Shown: positions 20,386-31,783 of the stretch, piece after piece
Layout of the letters: the number at the start of each line of letters is the position of its first letter
How positions within the stretch are numbered: position 1 is the first letter of the stretch
Assembly: GCA_025917655.1 (NCBI GenBank)
Contig: CP084620.1
Location: 2,852,001 to 2,916,000 of the forward strand
Reading direction: 5' to 3'
Origin: Chlorella sorokiniana
Lineage: Eukaryota > Chlorophyta > Trebouxiophyceae > Chlorellales > Chlorellaceae
Length of the DNA stretch: 64,000 nucleotides
The notes under the pieces: generated by a model
Seen by the model: the letters and a program-made list of their open reading frames with translations, nothing else
Told to the model about the DNA's origin: nothing
Databases searched by the model: none
Position numbers and translations under genes: made by a program

Positions 20386-23238
20386 ATGCCGAAGAGGGTT
20401 TCCTCGCCATTGGCGGGAGCCACGCTCGCTCAGGAGTTCATAGATGGTCGGCAGACCGCGATGTTGCTGGCCCCAGCCGACAAGGCGGCGACAGGCCAGG
20501 ATGCTGGGGCGCCACTAGTATCAGTTCCGCCTGGTCAGCGGCGAACCCTGCCTCAGGCAGTGGCAGGCGCCTTCCTGCCGGAAGGCTACCCATTCAGGTG
20601 CGCTTGTTGAGCCGCTATCAGCTCGATCTACTGAATCTGACATGCAGAACACAAGCTTTGTTGAGGCGCGGCGGCATGGCAGGTCGTGCAGCGCCCTCGG
20701 GCTGTTGCTGGTGCTGCGTCGCTGGTGGCTTCGCCACAACGGTTTTGTATAGGGATCCGTGTGCCAGCGTTTGCTTGCCACCCTCACGCCCCCCCTTCTG
20801 CAGCGTGTCCAGCGACTACCTCCCGTACCAGTTCTGGGACAGCCTGCAGGGACTGTCCAGCTACGTGCGCGGCATGCTAGCGGGGCAGGCGCTGCTGGCG
20901 GGCGTGGGCGTCGGCTCGGCCGCCGCAACGCCCTGGCCGCCGCGTTCCAGGCGAGTATTGGGCCAGTGGATGGGCTGGAGTCAGCAGGGACGTTTAAGCG
21001 TCGGCCTTTTCCCAAAAGGAGATTGGGAGGCAGATCGCAACCGTCGCTGGTGCCAATGACGCAAGCGCTCCTCCGCCTCCCTCGCCTCCTCTGCGGCCAT
21101 GACTGATTCGTCAAACCACTGGAGCCCTCCTCCCTCTCGCTACAAGTCATCCCTCCTGCGCTGGAGACCCTTTCCCTTCCTCTCCATTCCTCCAACTTTC
21201 TCCAATGTTTGTCTCCTGTATGTCAAGACCACTCCTTCCCTGTCCTTGCCCACAACTCGCCCTCCCTCTCTGCCCTCGCAGTTCTTTGTGAAGGACTGCA
21301 TGGGCATGCTGGGCGGGATCCTTTTTGCTTCATCCCAGGGCGCAGGCCTGGATGCGCACGCCAAGCAGTGGCGCCTGGCGGCGGACGTCGCCAACGACAT
21401 TGGTGCGCGCCGCTGGGCAGGCGCTGGGCGGCTGACGTCAACGTTGGGGAGCTGAGGGTCCCCACCGCTCACCCGCACCCACACCCCCGCACACTTGTAC
21501 ACACACCCAACCACCCGCGTTTGCCCTTTTGAAAGCACAAAGACGCAAACTTGCGGCCCCAAATGAGCCCCCCCGGCTTCCCCCCCCCCGTGTCCCCCCT
21601 TCCCCTCCCCCCTCCTTCCCCCTGGCAGGGCTGGCTCTTGAGCTCGCCTCGCCCCTCTTTCCCGCCGCCTTCCTGCTGCTTGCGTGCCTGGGCTCCCTGG
21701 CACGCGCGGTGACGGGGGGTGGCGGGGGCGCCACCCGCATGGCCCTCACGCAGCACTTTGCGCGGCGGGGCAACGCCGCCGACATCGCCGCCAAGGAGGG
21801 CTCGCAGGTGGCTGCAGCGGGGCAGGGGTGGTGCTGGGGGTGGGCTGTGTGGCATGCCGCCGCACGCCTGTGCAGCAGGCTCGAGCTTGCCGCCGCCCAG
21901 CTTTGCTCTCCGCTGCAGCTGCTGCCCTCGCGCACAGGCCACCCTTCCCACGCTTGCGTCTGGCCCATCCTTCCCCCTCACCGCCCTCCCTCAGTCACCC
22001 CTGTCTTTGTCAATATCCCTGCTTCTCCCTCCCCCACTGCCACATCCCCCCACCCACCCCCAACCCACACTGCGCTTCCGCAAACGCAGGAGACTGCGGT
22101 GACGCTGGCGGGCATGGCCCTCGGCATGGCCCTGCTGCGCGCCGCCGCCGGGCTGCAGCCGCTGCTGTGGGCCGCCTTTGCTGCCCTCACCGCGCTGCAC
22201 GTGTGGGCCAACGTGCGCGCCATGCGCTGCCTGTGCATCGCCTCCCTCAACCAGGCCCGCTGTGGGCTGCTGCTGCGACACTACCTGAGCCAGGTGGGTG
22301 CTGCACTTGGTGCTGTGTGTTTGCACTGGAGGGTGGGCGGGTGGGTGGGACGGGGTGGGGTGTGTACGGTTTGGGCGAGTGCAGGGCTGCCAGCGTCTGC
22401 TGAAAGTGTCTGCTGAGGGCTCAACGTCGGCAGCTGAGCCTGGCTCTCAGTTGCCCCCACATTCCTGCTCAGGGGGAGGCGCTGACTCCGGGCAGGTGGC
22501 GGCACTGGAGAGCCTAGTGCCGCCGCCGCTGCAGCGCGCGCTGCGCTGGGCGGGGCTGGGCGGGAGCCAGGCGCCCCTGGTGGCTGTGGCGCCGCGTCTG
22601 GACAGCCTGGTGAGACGGCTGGGGCTGCTGGCATGATGCAGTCACACAGATTGTTGCTCACTCAGCGGGTGATGTGGCAGCAGCCTCCCACGAAGACCCA
22701 GGGCTTGCTGGATTTATTAGCAGTTGTTTTGGCATGTGGTTCCAACCCCTGCGTGCCGAACTGCTCGCAGGATCCGCAGCTTCAGCGTGTTGCGGCCGCC
22801 AGGGTGCAGGCAGCGGCGGCAGGGGAGGCCAAGCAGCGGCGCCGCGGCGGCGGCGGCCGTCGTTACGTCGCGGCGGCGGCGCCCGGGTGCTGGCGGCGCG
22901 GCGGCGTGGACGCCGTTGCGCTGCTACGTCAGGGTGCGGAGGCTGCGGACGTGCTGGAGGCGTACTGCGCTGCGCTGCTGGTGGCCTGGGGCGAGCAGCT
23001 GCGTGGCAGGCCTGCCCAGGAAGCGGGCTGGCCAGCCGCAGCTCTGGTGGCGCTGTCGGATGCAGAGGCCTGGCTGGCGCCGCCGCCCTCCCGCCCTCGA
23101 CCGCCTGGCCCAGAGGCGGGCGGAAGCTACAGCGGGTTCCTGGCGGCGCTGGCGGTGGCGGGGTGGGATGCGGGGCGAGTGGCCCTGCTGCAAGGCCCTG
23201 CCCGCCTGGCATGGGGCGCTGACCTGCACACTGAGTGA
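20386..23238 (+). CDS. RUS family protein (ROOT UVB SENSITIVE, DUF647)
   Basis: RUS proteins are plant and algal homologues of C16orf58; in Arabidopsis RUS1 and RUS2 act in early UV-B responses and vitamin B6/auxin-linked growth. The biochemical role is unknown. Seven exons (20386-20597, 20804-20950, 21282-21402, 21629-21807, 22090-22293, 22473-22609, 22771-23238) give about 489 aa. The conserved core is unmistakable: FLPEGYPFSVSSDYLPYQFW, KDCMGMLGGILFASSQGAGLD, KQWRLAADVANDIGLALELA, FPAAFLLLACLGSLARAVTG, GGATRMALTQHFARRGNAAD and IAAKEGSQETAVTLAGM. The C-terminal part has ADVLEAYCAALLVAW and a final AGWDAGRVALLQGPARLAWG typical of the family. One base each is missing near 20929 and 22490. The intron after 20950 begins GCGAGT, a GC-AG intron. 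The start ATG at 20386 is the first in frame; a longer 5' exon cannot be excluded. Confidence 0.93.
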
Positions 23239-23804
23239 CTTGCGGGGCCTACTAGGCGGGGCCTGTGCCACGCACCGCCCCTGCACATCCTGTCATTACC
23301 GAATGAGGATAAACCTGGAGCTTGCAGCTCTTAAAGGTTTAGGGTGCACGTCGCAGGATGTCGAGCCTAAGGCGCCAGGTAGCATGTGGCAGGAGCCACA
23401 ACTTGCAGCGGGCGGGGGTGACCACTCCACTACGTAACGATGCCCAAGCGAAGGCTTTTCCTCTGATATCATTGCAAGCACACATCGGCCGTGTGCAGGG
23501 CGCACGGGGCCTTTGTTCAGGCGCAACACGACGAAAGCTCCTGGAATACTGAAGCCGTGGCGCCTCGCGCTGTTTTGCTCTTATATCGCAGTGGGTACTA
23601 AGTAATTACCATCTGCAAGCGTCGCCGACAGCAGCGACAGCCGCAGGCGGCCTCTTGCAAGGCGGTGGCACTGCCAGCGGCGCCACGGAGCCGCTCCTCG
23701 CCCTTCGTCTGAGCTCCTTCCTTTCCAGCCGCCTACACACTCTCTCTTGCACGCGAGCTCCACACTGTACAGGAGCAGCAGCTATTTATACCAGTTAGTT
23801 TAGC
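23239..23804. other. Intergenic: RUS 3' UTR and thioesterase promoter
   Basis: About 566 bp, both genes on the plus strand. A TATTTATA stretch lies only 15 bases before the thioesterase ATG. No gene seen. Confidence 0.35.
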
Positions 23805-24767
23805 ATGTCGACAGAGCTGGCGGTTCAGTTTCTGGAGGCGGTGGCGCAGCACCGAGACGAGCAGGGCCAGCCGCTCCAGTTTGACACGACGGCGCTGGCG
23901 GAGCTGCGCGACGTGCACGCTGAGCCCGGCCGCGTCACCGCCCGCCTGCCCGTCTCCCCCGCGGTCAGCAACCGCTACGGCACGCTGCACGGCGGCTGCA
24001 TCGGTGGGCGGGGTCTGGGGCCCGGCTTGCGGGCGCCGCGGCGGCGCTCCTGCACCCCTTCGCCCGAAGCACTGCGTCGCTTCAGCCACGCACCACCCTT
24101 CCATGTGTTCTCGGTTTCCTTGTCCCTGCAGCCACCCTGGTCGACACCGTGGGATCCGCGGCGCTCATCACCCTCAGCCCCAAGGGCGGCGTCAGCCTCG
24201 CCATCAACGTCAACTACCTGTCCAAGGTGCCCACAGACGGCGTCGTGGCGGTGGAGGCAGAGGTGAGCGGCGGCTGGGCTCACACCAGCGTGTGCGCGCT
24301 GCGCTGTGTCGTCTGCCCCAGCCACGTGCTGCACTTGAACTGCTACAAACATGCCGTCTTACCCCCCGACATCCGCGGGCAAATACATGCACCCGAACGT
24401 TCAGGCTTGAATGCCCCTGTGCTTGCCAACGCTGCAGGTGGTGAAGGTGGGGCGCACCATAGCCACGGTGGAGGTGCGGCTCCGCGACGAGGAGAGCGGC
24501 GCGCTGGCGGCGACGGTGCGCCCGATCTTGACACAGCGCGCATGGGCACAGCGGGGGATGACACAGCGTGCAGTTTGCCAGCGTGCTTGGCAGCGTCGCT
24601 GGCCCTGCCGCCGGTGTGTCGCTGCCTGCGGTGCTAAAGGCAACCCCAAGTATCTGCTGCAGGGCACTCATGTGAAGTTTATGGCTGAGCGAGAGCCCAC
24701 CATGGCCGAGATCCTGGAGCAGCAGCGGCAGGCACAACCCACGGCAAGCCCGCGGTCGCGGCTGTGA
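23805..24767 (+). CDS. Hotdog-fold acyl-CoA thioesterase (ACOT13/PaaI-like)
   Basis: Members hydrolyse acyl-CoA thioesters and work as hotdog dimers or tetramers. Four exons (23805-24003, 24132-24262, 24438-24515, 24663-24767) splice without any frame correction to 170 aa, the usual size. The diagnostic segment is SNRYGTLHGGCIATLVDTVG at about residues 54-73, with the HGG turn and the Asp of LVD that the family uses for catalysis. It is followed by GVSLAINVNYLSKVPTDGVV, VVKVGRTIATVEVRLRDEES and the closing strand GTHVKFM. The last junction (ACG to GGC) is the least certain, since the intervening 147 bases are open in frame, but splicing gives the family spacing. A C-terminal tail of about 30 Gln/Glu-rich residues is unlike the compact animal enzymes. 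No clear transit peptide; substrate chain length unknown. Confidence 0.9.
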
Positions 24768-25501
24768 CCGCTGGTGGACGCACGTACCTTGCGGCTGGCA
24801 CTGCTGGTTGCTTGCATGCTACTTCAACTTGCTTCCTCCTAGCCACAGTGACTTGGTAATTTTACAGTGGGCCTCTCAAGGTTCATGCTTGTTCCAGCGA
24901 AACATCAGGGCAGAGCAGCTTGATTCCGGGAAGCAGAGGCACAGAGGCTTGGGAGGGCTGCCGGCTTGCCTGCGGCGCCTCGCCGGTGCAAAGCTTCCAT
25001 GCCTGCGGCTTCCGCCCGCTGCGTGCTGCTGAGTGCAGCAACAGCCCGCCCGCGCCGCTGCAAGCGGCAGCGCGACCAGCAGCCATCCCACTGCTGCTGC
25101 TGCAGCCACAGCGGCGTGCGCCTCACCTAGCGTCGGTCGGTGGCAGCCCCACCTGGAAGGGGATGGAGCGCAGCGGCAGCGGCGGGCAAGTGCTGAGCAT
25201 GCGGGGCAGCCCGACAGTCAGGTCAGCGTCCCCTCAGCTGAACCTCGTTGTTGGATGCCAGAGCAGCCCCACACGCAGAACGGCTGTGGCCGCGCAGCAG
25301 GCAGGGCTCAGTGCAGCACCCTCACACACTGACCGGCAGACGGCATCCGTGCCAGTACACAGGCTGGCAGGCTGGGGGCAGCCACGCCACGCCAGGCGCA
25401 TGCGAGGGCGGGCAAAGGGCACCGGCCATGCGGACAGGCACGCCTGCTGCTGCTTACCTTAGCCAAGAAGCGGCTGCCGCTCACTGCACCTTGCGGGGTG
25501 G
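24768..25501. other. Convergent intergenic region (thioesterase / zinc-finger gene)
   Basis: 734 bp of presumed 3' UTR sequence from both sides. Short open frames occur on both strands with no recognisable domain. Confidence 0.35.
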
Positions 25502-27800
25502 TCAGAAGCTGGGCGGCTGGCCCGGCGACTGCCCCGCCGGCGCGCGCGGCATCCCGCCGGGCTGCTGCTGCTGCATCATCAAGTGGGAAGGCTGCATGGG
25601 GATGCTGCCGGGGGCATGGGGCCGCGGGGGGCCAGCGGGCCCGCCCATGTGCCCGGGCTGCGGCGGCGGGAGACCCTGCAGGGAAACCAGACCCAGCACA
25701 CTCGTTTGAGCAAACCATTACATGGGGATGGCAGGCAGGCTGCACCGCTCCTGTGCTGCCCAAACAAACCGACACCAGGGTTGCTGCAGCTGCACCTGCA
25801 CCGCAAGCGCCCCCCAGCTCAGCGCCCCACCTGGTACATGGAACCGCCCGGCTGCGGCGCCTGCTGCTGCGGGGGCGCGCTCTGTGGGGGCCCGCAGGCC
25901 CTGGCATGCCCGCTGCAGGCGGCCCCAGCGGGTTGGGGTGGCCCTGCGGTGCAGCACCAAGGGAGAAGGGCCAAATGAAAAACTCCTCACAGCAGGGGAC
26001 GAAAAAAGCAGGCACGGGGGGGGGGGGGGGGGGGACAGCCCTCCCAGCGAGGGACAAAATGATCGGGCGCTGGCGCCTGCCGAGGCTGGCAGCGAGCTGC
26101 GGGGCGAGGTCGCAGCGCAGCCTGCAGCCAGCGGCAGCGCTGCGCTCACCATGGGGCGAGGCGGGAAGCCGTGCGGCGGCGCAGCCCCGCGGGGAGGCTG
26201 CTGCGGCAGCGAGGGGGCAGGCCCGGGGCGGGCCTGCGGGCGCCCCTGCAAACTGCTGCGGCGGCGGCTGCTGGCCCTGCAAAGGAAGGAGGAAGAGGGC
26301 CGCAAGGTGACTGTCAACCTCAAGTCAGCAGCAACACCATCGCCCCCAATGAACAGCAGGCTGTCTACTGTCGATGCTACTTCGCAGCCAGCGACGCCTC
26401 CAACTCACCGGCAGGGGCCCCGACAGGCCGCCGGGCTGCTGCGGCGGCGCCGCAGCGGCCGGCGCCGGCGCCGCGGCTGGCGCGGGCCGGCCGGCGGCGG
26501 CGTACTTGGGCAGCCGTGCCCGCGCCTCCTCCTGACTCAGCTCCTCGTTGTTCCACACCAACCCATCCACCCCCTGCAGCGGCCGCCTTGGCGGCGCCGT
26601 CGGCGGCGTCGGCGGGCGGGCGGCGGCGCCCGCCGCAGCAGGGAACAGGGCGGCTGCGGGCGGGGTGCGCCCGCAGCTGGGAAGAGCGGGGCGCCGGGCT
26701 GGGCCCCAGGCGGGGCGCTGGCGGGCGGCGGCATGCCGGGCCTGCAGGGGGAGACGAAGAGACGCCGGCTCGGCGCTGGCACCCCAGGCGGATCCTTGCA
26801 CCACACTGCACAGCGTCCTCAAGTCACTGGCAGGCCAGAAGCGGCTGCGGGCCATGGGCTTGCCTGTAGCCGGGCGGCGGCATCCCAGGCGGCGGCATGA
26901 AGGGCGGGCGGCCGTAGGGCGGGTACGGCATGCCGTAGGGGGCGGCATGCCGGGCGGAGGCATGCCGTATGGCCTGCGGGCAGAGGTACAGCAGGGCAGC
27001 ACAGCGCATCAGCGTCCACACCCCAAAACACCTTCCCAACACAGCTGCGGCTGTTGGATCCGACCGGCGGGGAGGAGCCGGCGCAGCAGGGTGAGCAGAG
27101 CGGCCCGATGCTGGCACTCACGGGTAGCCTGGGTAGCCGCCGTAGGCAGGGTGGCCCCCATGTGCGGCCTCGCGCCGTAGGGCGGCGCAGCGGCGGCCGC
27201 AGGAGCGGCGGCGGCCGCAGGCGCGGCGGCGGCGGCGCCGCCCTCAGGCTTCTGGCCGGGCTTGTAGGGCGGGTCCTCCCCAGGCTTCATGCCCATCGGC
27301 ACGCCGGCCATGCCGAAGATGTCCCAGGCGGGATCCTCCCGCCCCGCCAGCGAGGCGGGCACAGCGGTCAGAGCGCGCTTGTGCACGTTGAGGCAGTGCA
27401 CCGACAGCGCCTTTGCCGTGTTAAGCTTCTTGGTGCACTCGGGGCAGCGGTAGTGCTTCTCGCTGGTGCGTGATCAGCGTCTGCTCATCCTGCAGGCCGG
27501 AACAGGGCACAGAAGGGGCTTGGCTGCGGAGCAGCGGCGACTGCGAGGGCAGGAGCAGGGGCTGGCGGGCGTGTAGCGCTGCCCACATCTGCGGCGCTGG
27601 CGGCTAGCTGCATCATTGCCCAGTCTCTCAGCAGGCTTTGCAGCAGCGTGAGAAGAACGGCGCTGTGCGGCAGGGGCATCAGCGATTTGGCCAGCAGCAG
27701 CAGCACCGCGCTCATTCTCCCTTGCCTTGCAAACTTTGTCGCAGTAGAAGCAGAAGAAGATCTCCTCCTCTTCCTGCTGCTTCTTGCGCTTGCGCACCAT
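25502..27800 (-). CDS. BuGZ/ZNF207/SUF4-like C2H2 zinc-finger protein
   Basis: Family members include animal BuGZ (ZNF207; spindle assembly, Bub3 binding) and plant SUF4 (transcriptional control of flowering). Exon 1 is 27726-27800 (MVRKRKKQQEEEE...CFYCDKVCK); exon 2 starts at 27489 (DEQTLITHQ). The two fingers are CFYCDKVCKDEQTLITHQ..KH and YRCPECTKKLNTAKALSVHC, followed by the family block NVHKRALTAVP, DPAWDIFGMAGVP and KPGEDPPYKPGQKP. The remainder is Pro/Gly/Ala/Met-rich low complexity down to MMQQQQPGGMPRAPAGQSPG near the stop, as in BuGZ, whose disordered tail drives coacervation. Bases are missing in the His linker at about 27455-27460, so the frame shifts there. Intron 1 has a GC donor (AAG then GCAAGG). 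A poly-G tract of about 20 bases sits in a later intron. Exon limits in the low-complexity tail are approximate. Confidence 0.85.
26016..26034. repeat. Poly-G tract
   Basis: About 19 consecutive G on the plus strand (poly-C in the transcript of the zinc-finger gene), in a presumed intron. Length is likely unreliable given the homopolymer problems in this assembly. Confidence 0.8.
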
Positions 27801-28468
27801 CTTGGCAGCTGGTCTGCAGGCCCTGGGAGCCTGTCCGATCTCAAGACTAGGCGATGATGTACTGATATGCCTGAATTCCGGCATCAGCCGGCCCGGCAGG
27901 AGAAAAGGAAAGTCGGTCGTCAATGCTGGGAGGCACTCTCTCCACACTGAGCCATACTCGCTCGCATACATTCGATCATCGTTTACTGTTTATCAAGCTG
28001 TCCATTGGCGCCAATACCGGTCTGGCGTTTCAGTCCACAGCATACCTTCGCCCGCTCCCTCTCCTTAATCTTCTGTGACAGCATCCAAAGCTTCTAAGGA
28101 GAGCACTACTACTATCGAGCGGTGTTACAAGGGCCAGAATGGGAGGGGTATGCGCCAAGGGTGCCAAAGCCGGCGCGACTGTGTCCCCAGCCCCCAGCGC
28201 GAGCCGGAACAAGGTACACGTGCTCTGACACGTGCGCCACCGGCGGGAAACAAGTCCAAGCGCCGCGGTTCGGTGAGGCATGACGGGAAGGCCAGCGGTG
28301 ACGGGCTGCGTTGAAGCGCTGTATTTTCCACTCGCAGCCGCTCCCATCCTGGCTGGCCCTGCGTGCAATCCGTCGCCGTCCAACTGAGGAGCCTCGCAAT
28401 GGACCATTCCTGGCACGGCCCATGCAGGTATCAGCAGAGCCGTCCGGGGGCGGGCCGCGCTGCCCCGC
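27801..28468. promoter_or_regulatory. Divergent promoter region (zinc-finger / PKA regulatory subunit)
   Basis: 668 bp between divergent starts. The half next to the zinc-finger gene is AT-richer. Open frames on the minus strand (28030-28720) show no domain. No known regulatory motif recognised. Confidence 0.35.
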
Positions 28469-31336
28469 ATGTCTGTGGGCAAGCCGGTGACGTCGACACA
28501 GAAGATCCGGGAGCTGGTGCAGAGCACGCTGCTCTTCAAGGGTGCGCCTGCCGTGCGCTGCGACATTGCTTGTGCTGCTCCAGCCGAGTGCGTCAGCAGA
28601 ATTTGGCTCGACAGCTGCGCTTGGGTGCCGACGGGGACTGGCACAGCTACTCCCTAGGGTGTGTTGCTCCAGGAAGCTGCACCTCAGGAGCAGATCCCGC
28701 CCCTCTGCCCCCGGCCTCACTCAGAGCTGGATGAGGAGCAGGAGGCCTGCGTGATTGACGCCATGTTTGAGCGCAAGGTGTCTGCCGGAGAGGTGGTGAT
28801 CAGGTGGATGCTGGCACACCCAAGCCGCCACCTCGGCCCGAACGGTGCAAGCTTGCCGTCTCCAGCACTGCTTGGCTCCTGGTGGTCAAGGTGGCCCCAA
28901 GAACGTGTCTTGACAACACGGGGAAGTGCGTACCCCGCAGGGAGGGCGAGGAGGCCGACAACTTTTACGTAATTGAGAGCGGCACCTTCGCCGCCACAAA
29001 GGCGGCGGGCGGCGGAGCGGCGGCGCAGACGGCAGCGTGGAGTGGGTGGCCACTTACGAGGGGCACGGCGCCTTTGGCGAGCTGGCGCTCATGTACAACT
29101 GCCCCGGGCAGCGACCGTGACAGGTCCGTCGCAGCGGCGGAGAGTTGCATTGACAGCGACGGACCTGCGTGCGTTTCGACCCTTCGCGCCTCTGTGCCCT
29201 TATCATGAGCCTGTGGCTTGCCTTGGCTTGCATTACCATGTGGCAATGCTGCATCAACTCCACAACTCTCCCTTTTGTTGGCCCTCCCCATCCCCCGGCT
29301 GTTTGGCTGCTGCAGCGCTGACGGAGGGCGTGCTTTGGGGAGTAGACCGCGCAACCTTCCGCTCCCTCGTCGTGCACAGCATGGAGGAGCGGCGGCGGCG
29401 GCACGAGGCCGCTCTGCGCCGAGTGCCGCTGCTGCAGCACCTCACCCCGAGCCAGCTGGCGGCCGTGGCGGACTGCTTGCACCAAGAGACTTTTGAGGTA
29501 TGTTTGACGGGGTGTGGTTTGGGTAACAAGGGGAGGGGACAGGTTGTCTTGCATGGATGGAAACGCAGGCTGAGGGTGGCACAGCGGCGAAGGCGCCTGC
29601 CGTGGCGCCGTCGCAGCCACCCGATTAGGCTGCCGCCCCCGGCTTCCACTAGAGATTCTGCCTCGGCCTGACCCCACATTGAGCCCGATTGCTGAGCCCC
29701 CTCTTGTTGCTCCCCACCGCCAGCCCGGCGAGTACATCCTGCGTGAGGGCGCCCCTCTTGATGAGGCCGCCAAGTTCTACATGATTGAGCACGGCAGGGT
29801 GGACTGCTTCCGCACGTTTGAGGTGAGGTTGAAGTGGTGGTGGTGGGGTTGGGTGGGGTGAGGTGGGGTGGGGGTGGTGGGACAGCCATGAGAAGGAAGA
29901 GGGCACGACTGATTCGGGAAAAGGCGTGGTCAGGCAGCAAGCTGGACCGGGCAGCGAATGCCAGCCAGCTGCTGCAGATGAGCCTGGGGCATGCAGTTAT
30001 GCCGTCCATGGCTAGAGCTTGCCACAGAGGGGCAACGCTTCCATGCATCCACGCCCTCCCTCCTCCTCCACCCGCCCTCCTGCTCCGCCCCTGGCAGCAC
30101 TGCCACCTGACATCCTTTCCGCACCGCCTGCACCACACAGGGCGTGAAGCGCGGCGTGACCAGCCTGGGCGAGGGCGAGGTGTTTGGCGAGGTGGCGCTG
30201 CTGACCAAGGCGCCTCGCCAGGCCGACTGCGTGGCGGCGACGCGGTGAGGCCTCGTGGGCTGTTTGCCTGATGACGCCTTGCACCTTCGCACTACAAGCA
30301 GCAGCATGCATGACACCCGCCCAGCTGTAAAGCTGTTGTGTCAACTCGGTGTTGACACCCATTCACCCCCAGCTGCTCACAGCCGGGCCCCCAGCAGGTG
30401 CAGATGCTGGCTGCGCGTCTGCGCGAGCTAGTCAAAACCACACACACTCTGGCCCTTCTGCCCCTTCGCAGCTGCAAGTGCCTGACGCTGAGCCGCGACG
30501 CGTTTGAGCGGCTGATGGGCCCTGCGGAGGAGGTACTGTCTCAGCAGATCGCCGCCTACGAGCGCAGCAACCGCGAGCAGGAGGAGGCAGCCAGGCTGGG
30601 CGGCGAGCAGGGGGCGGGCGAGGCAGCACCCCCGTGCCTGCGGGCAGGAGCACTGGCTCCGACCGCGCTGGGAGGGAGACCGACGGTAAGGGCACCACCG
30701 CCGCCGAGCACGGCAGTGTGGCGACTGAGCACGCTGCAAGCGCTGCGGACGGCTCAGCGTGTGCAGCGGCGCCCACCAAAGGAGCTGCCCGTGTGCGGGC
30801 CGCCACACCCACCCCAGGAGCCCCAGGCAGCCCGAGTGCTGCGGGCGCGGCCGCGCTGCTGCCCGGCAGCCCCGGCCGCGCCGCGAGGCTCAGACCCGAG
30901 CTTTGGCCGGCGGCGCAGCTGGGGCCGTTCCGGCGGCACCCGCAGCACTGCAAGCTCTGAGGCTGAAGGCGGCAGCACTGCCAGCTCGCCCACACTTGCT
31001 GCCAGCTCAGCCCAGCCCTCACTGGCAAGCGATGTCTCCGCAAACCACGCGGCCAGGGCGGCTGCACTGCCGGCTGCGGCAGAAGCCGAGGCTGCGGCAG
31101 AGGCAGAAGGCGAGGAGGCGCCCGCCGCCCACCCGCTGCCCACCATCGCAGAAGAGCCTGCGGAGTCGGCGGCCAGCCGCTCGTCATCTCTGCACCGCGG
31201 CCGCAACTCGGCTGCAGCCGCTGCGGCTGCGTACGGCATCCCGCGGCAGGGCTCTGGCCGCCGCAGCAGCGGCTCCTCCGCTGCACCCGCAGGCAGCAAG
31301 GCGCGGCGCAGCGGGGCGGGCAAGCCGGCCGCCTGA
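28469..31336 (+). CDS. cAMP-dependent protein kinase regulatory subunit-like protein
   Basis: Two tandem cyclic-nucleotide-binding domains make this a PKA regulatory (or PKG-like) protein. Exons: 28469-28541, 28725-28803, 28941-29123, 29316-29497, 29724-29822, 30141-30244 and 30472-31336. Domain A reads AMFERKVSAGEVVI, EEADNFYVIESGTFAA, then GAFGELALMYNCPRAATVTA, a near-perfect phosphate-binding cassette. Domain B has PGEYILREGAPLDEAAKFYM, LGEGEVFGEVALLTKAPRQA and CKCLTLSRDAFERLMGP. Both cassettes keep the Glu and Arg that hold the cyclic phosphate. Upstream of ATG 28469 the frame stays open through RGRAALPR, which could be an inhibitor-like site if the true start lies further 5'. There is no obvious dimerisation domain. 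The C-terminal 200 residues are Ser/Ala/Pro-rich low complexity. Bases are missing near 29012 and 29104. Land plants lack canonical PKA, whereas algae often keep such subunits. Confidence 0.88.
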
Positions 31337-31783
31337 CTGCGTCACAAGGGGACCAGCGGGCTGGCTTGTGCATCCCCTGCACTCATCCAAAGGCTTGCCC
31401 AAGCATCCCAGCAGCCGCTGCTGTCCTTGTACCGCCCACGTGGCGAGAAAAGCATAACGGCTTTGTCGTTGCACTGTTTTCTTCATGAGAGTACCCTGAT
31501 CACTACTATCTCAGTACTGCACCTGTCACCTGGCAACCGAAATACCCAACGCGCCTCCATGCGTCTGTTACAATGCTAGGCACAACGTGGTCACAGTTGG
31601 GCTGATGGTACAAGGGGGCCAAGGCGGCTTGCGGTCCCCATAGGTCCAGTGCGTGCAGCACAGCGCAGTGAGCTGCGCCAGCGAGGCGCCATCTGGCTGC
31701 CGGCAAGGAAGCACAGTGTCTCCCGGGCCCAAAGGGGAGTGAGCGGCTGCCGGTCTCTTGCGGCAGCCGGGCGGCCAGCTGGC
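31337..31783. other. Convergent intergenic region (PKA regulatory / proteasome beta1)
   Basis: 447 bp of 3' UTR sequence from both sides, including a minus-strand TGTAA. Confidence 0.4.
31568..31572 (-). other. Putative polyadenylation signal TGTAA (proteasome beta1)
   Basis: Minus-strand TGTAA about 210 bases beyond the proteasome gene stop. Confidence 0.45.

Noticed and set aside
23783-23790. TATTTATA as a TATA box for the thioesterase
   Set aside because: It lies only 15 bases before the ATG, too close to leave a normal transcription start and leader; the start codon is well supported.
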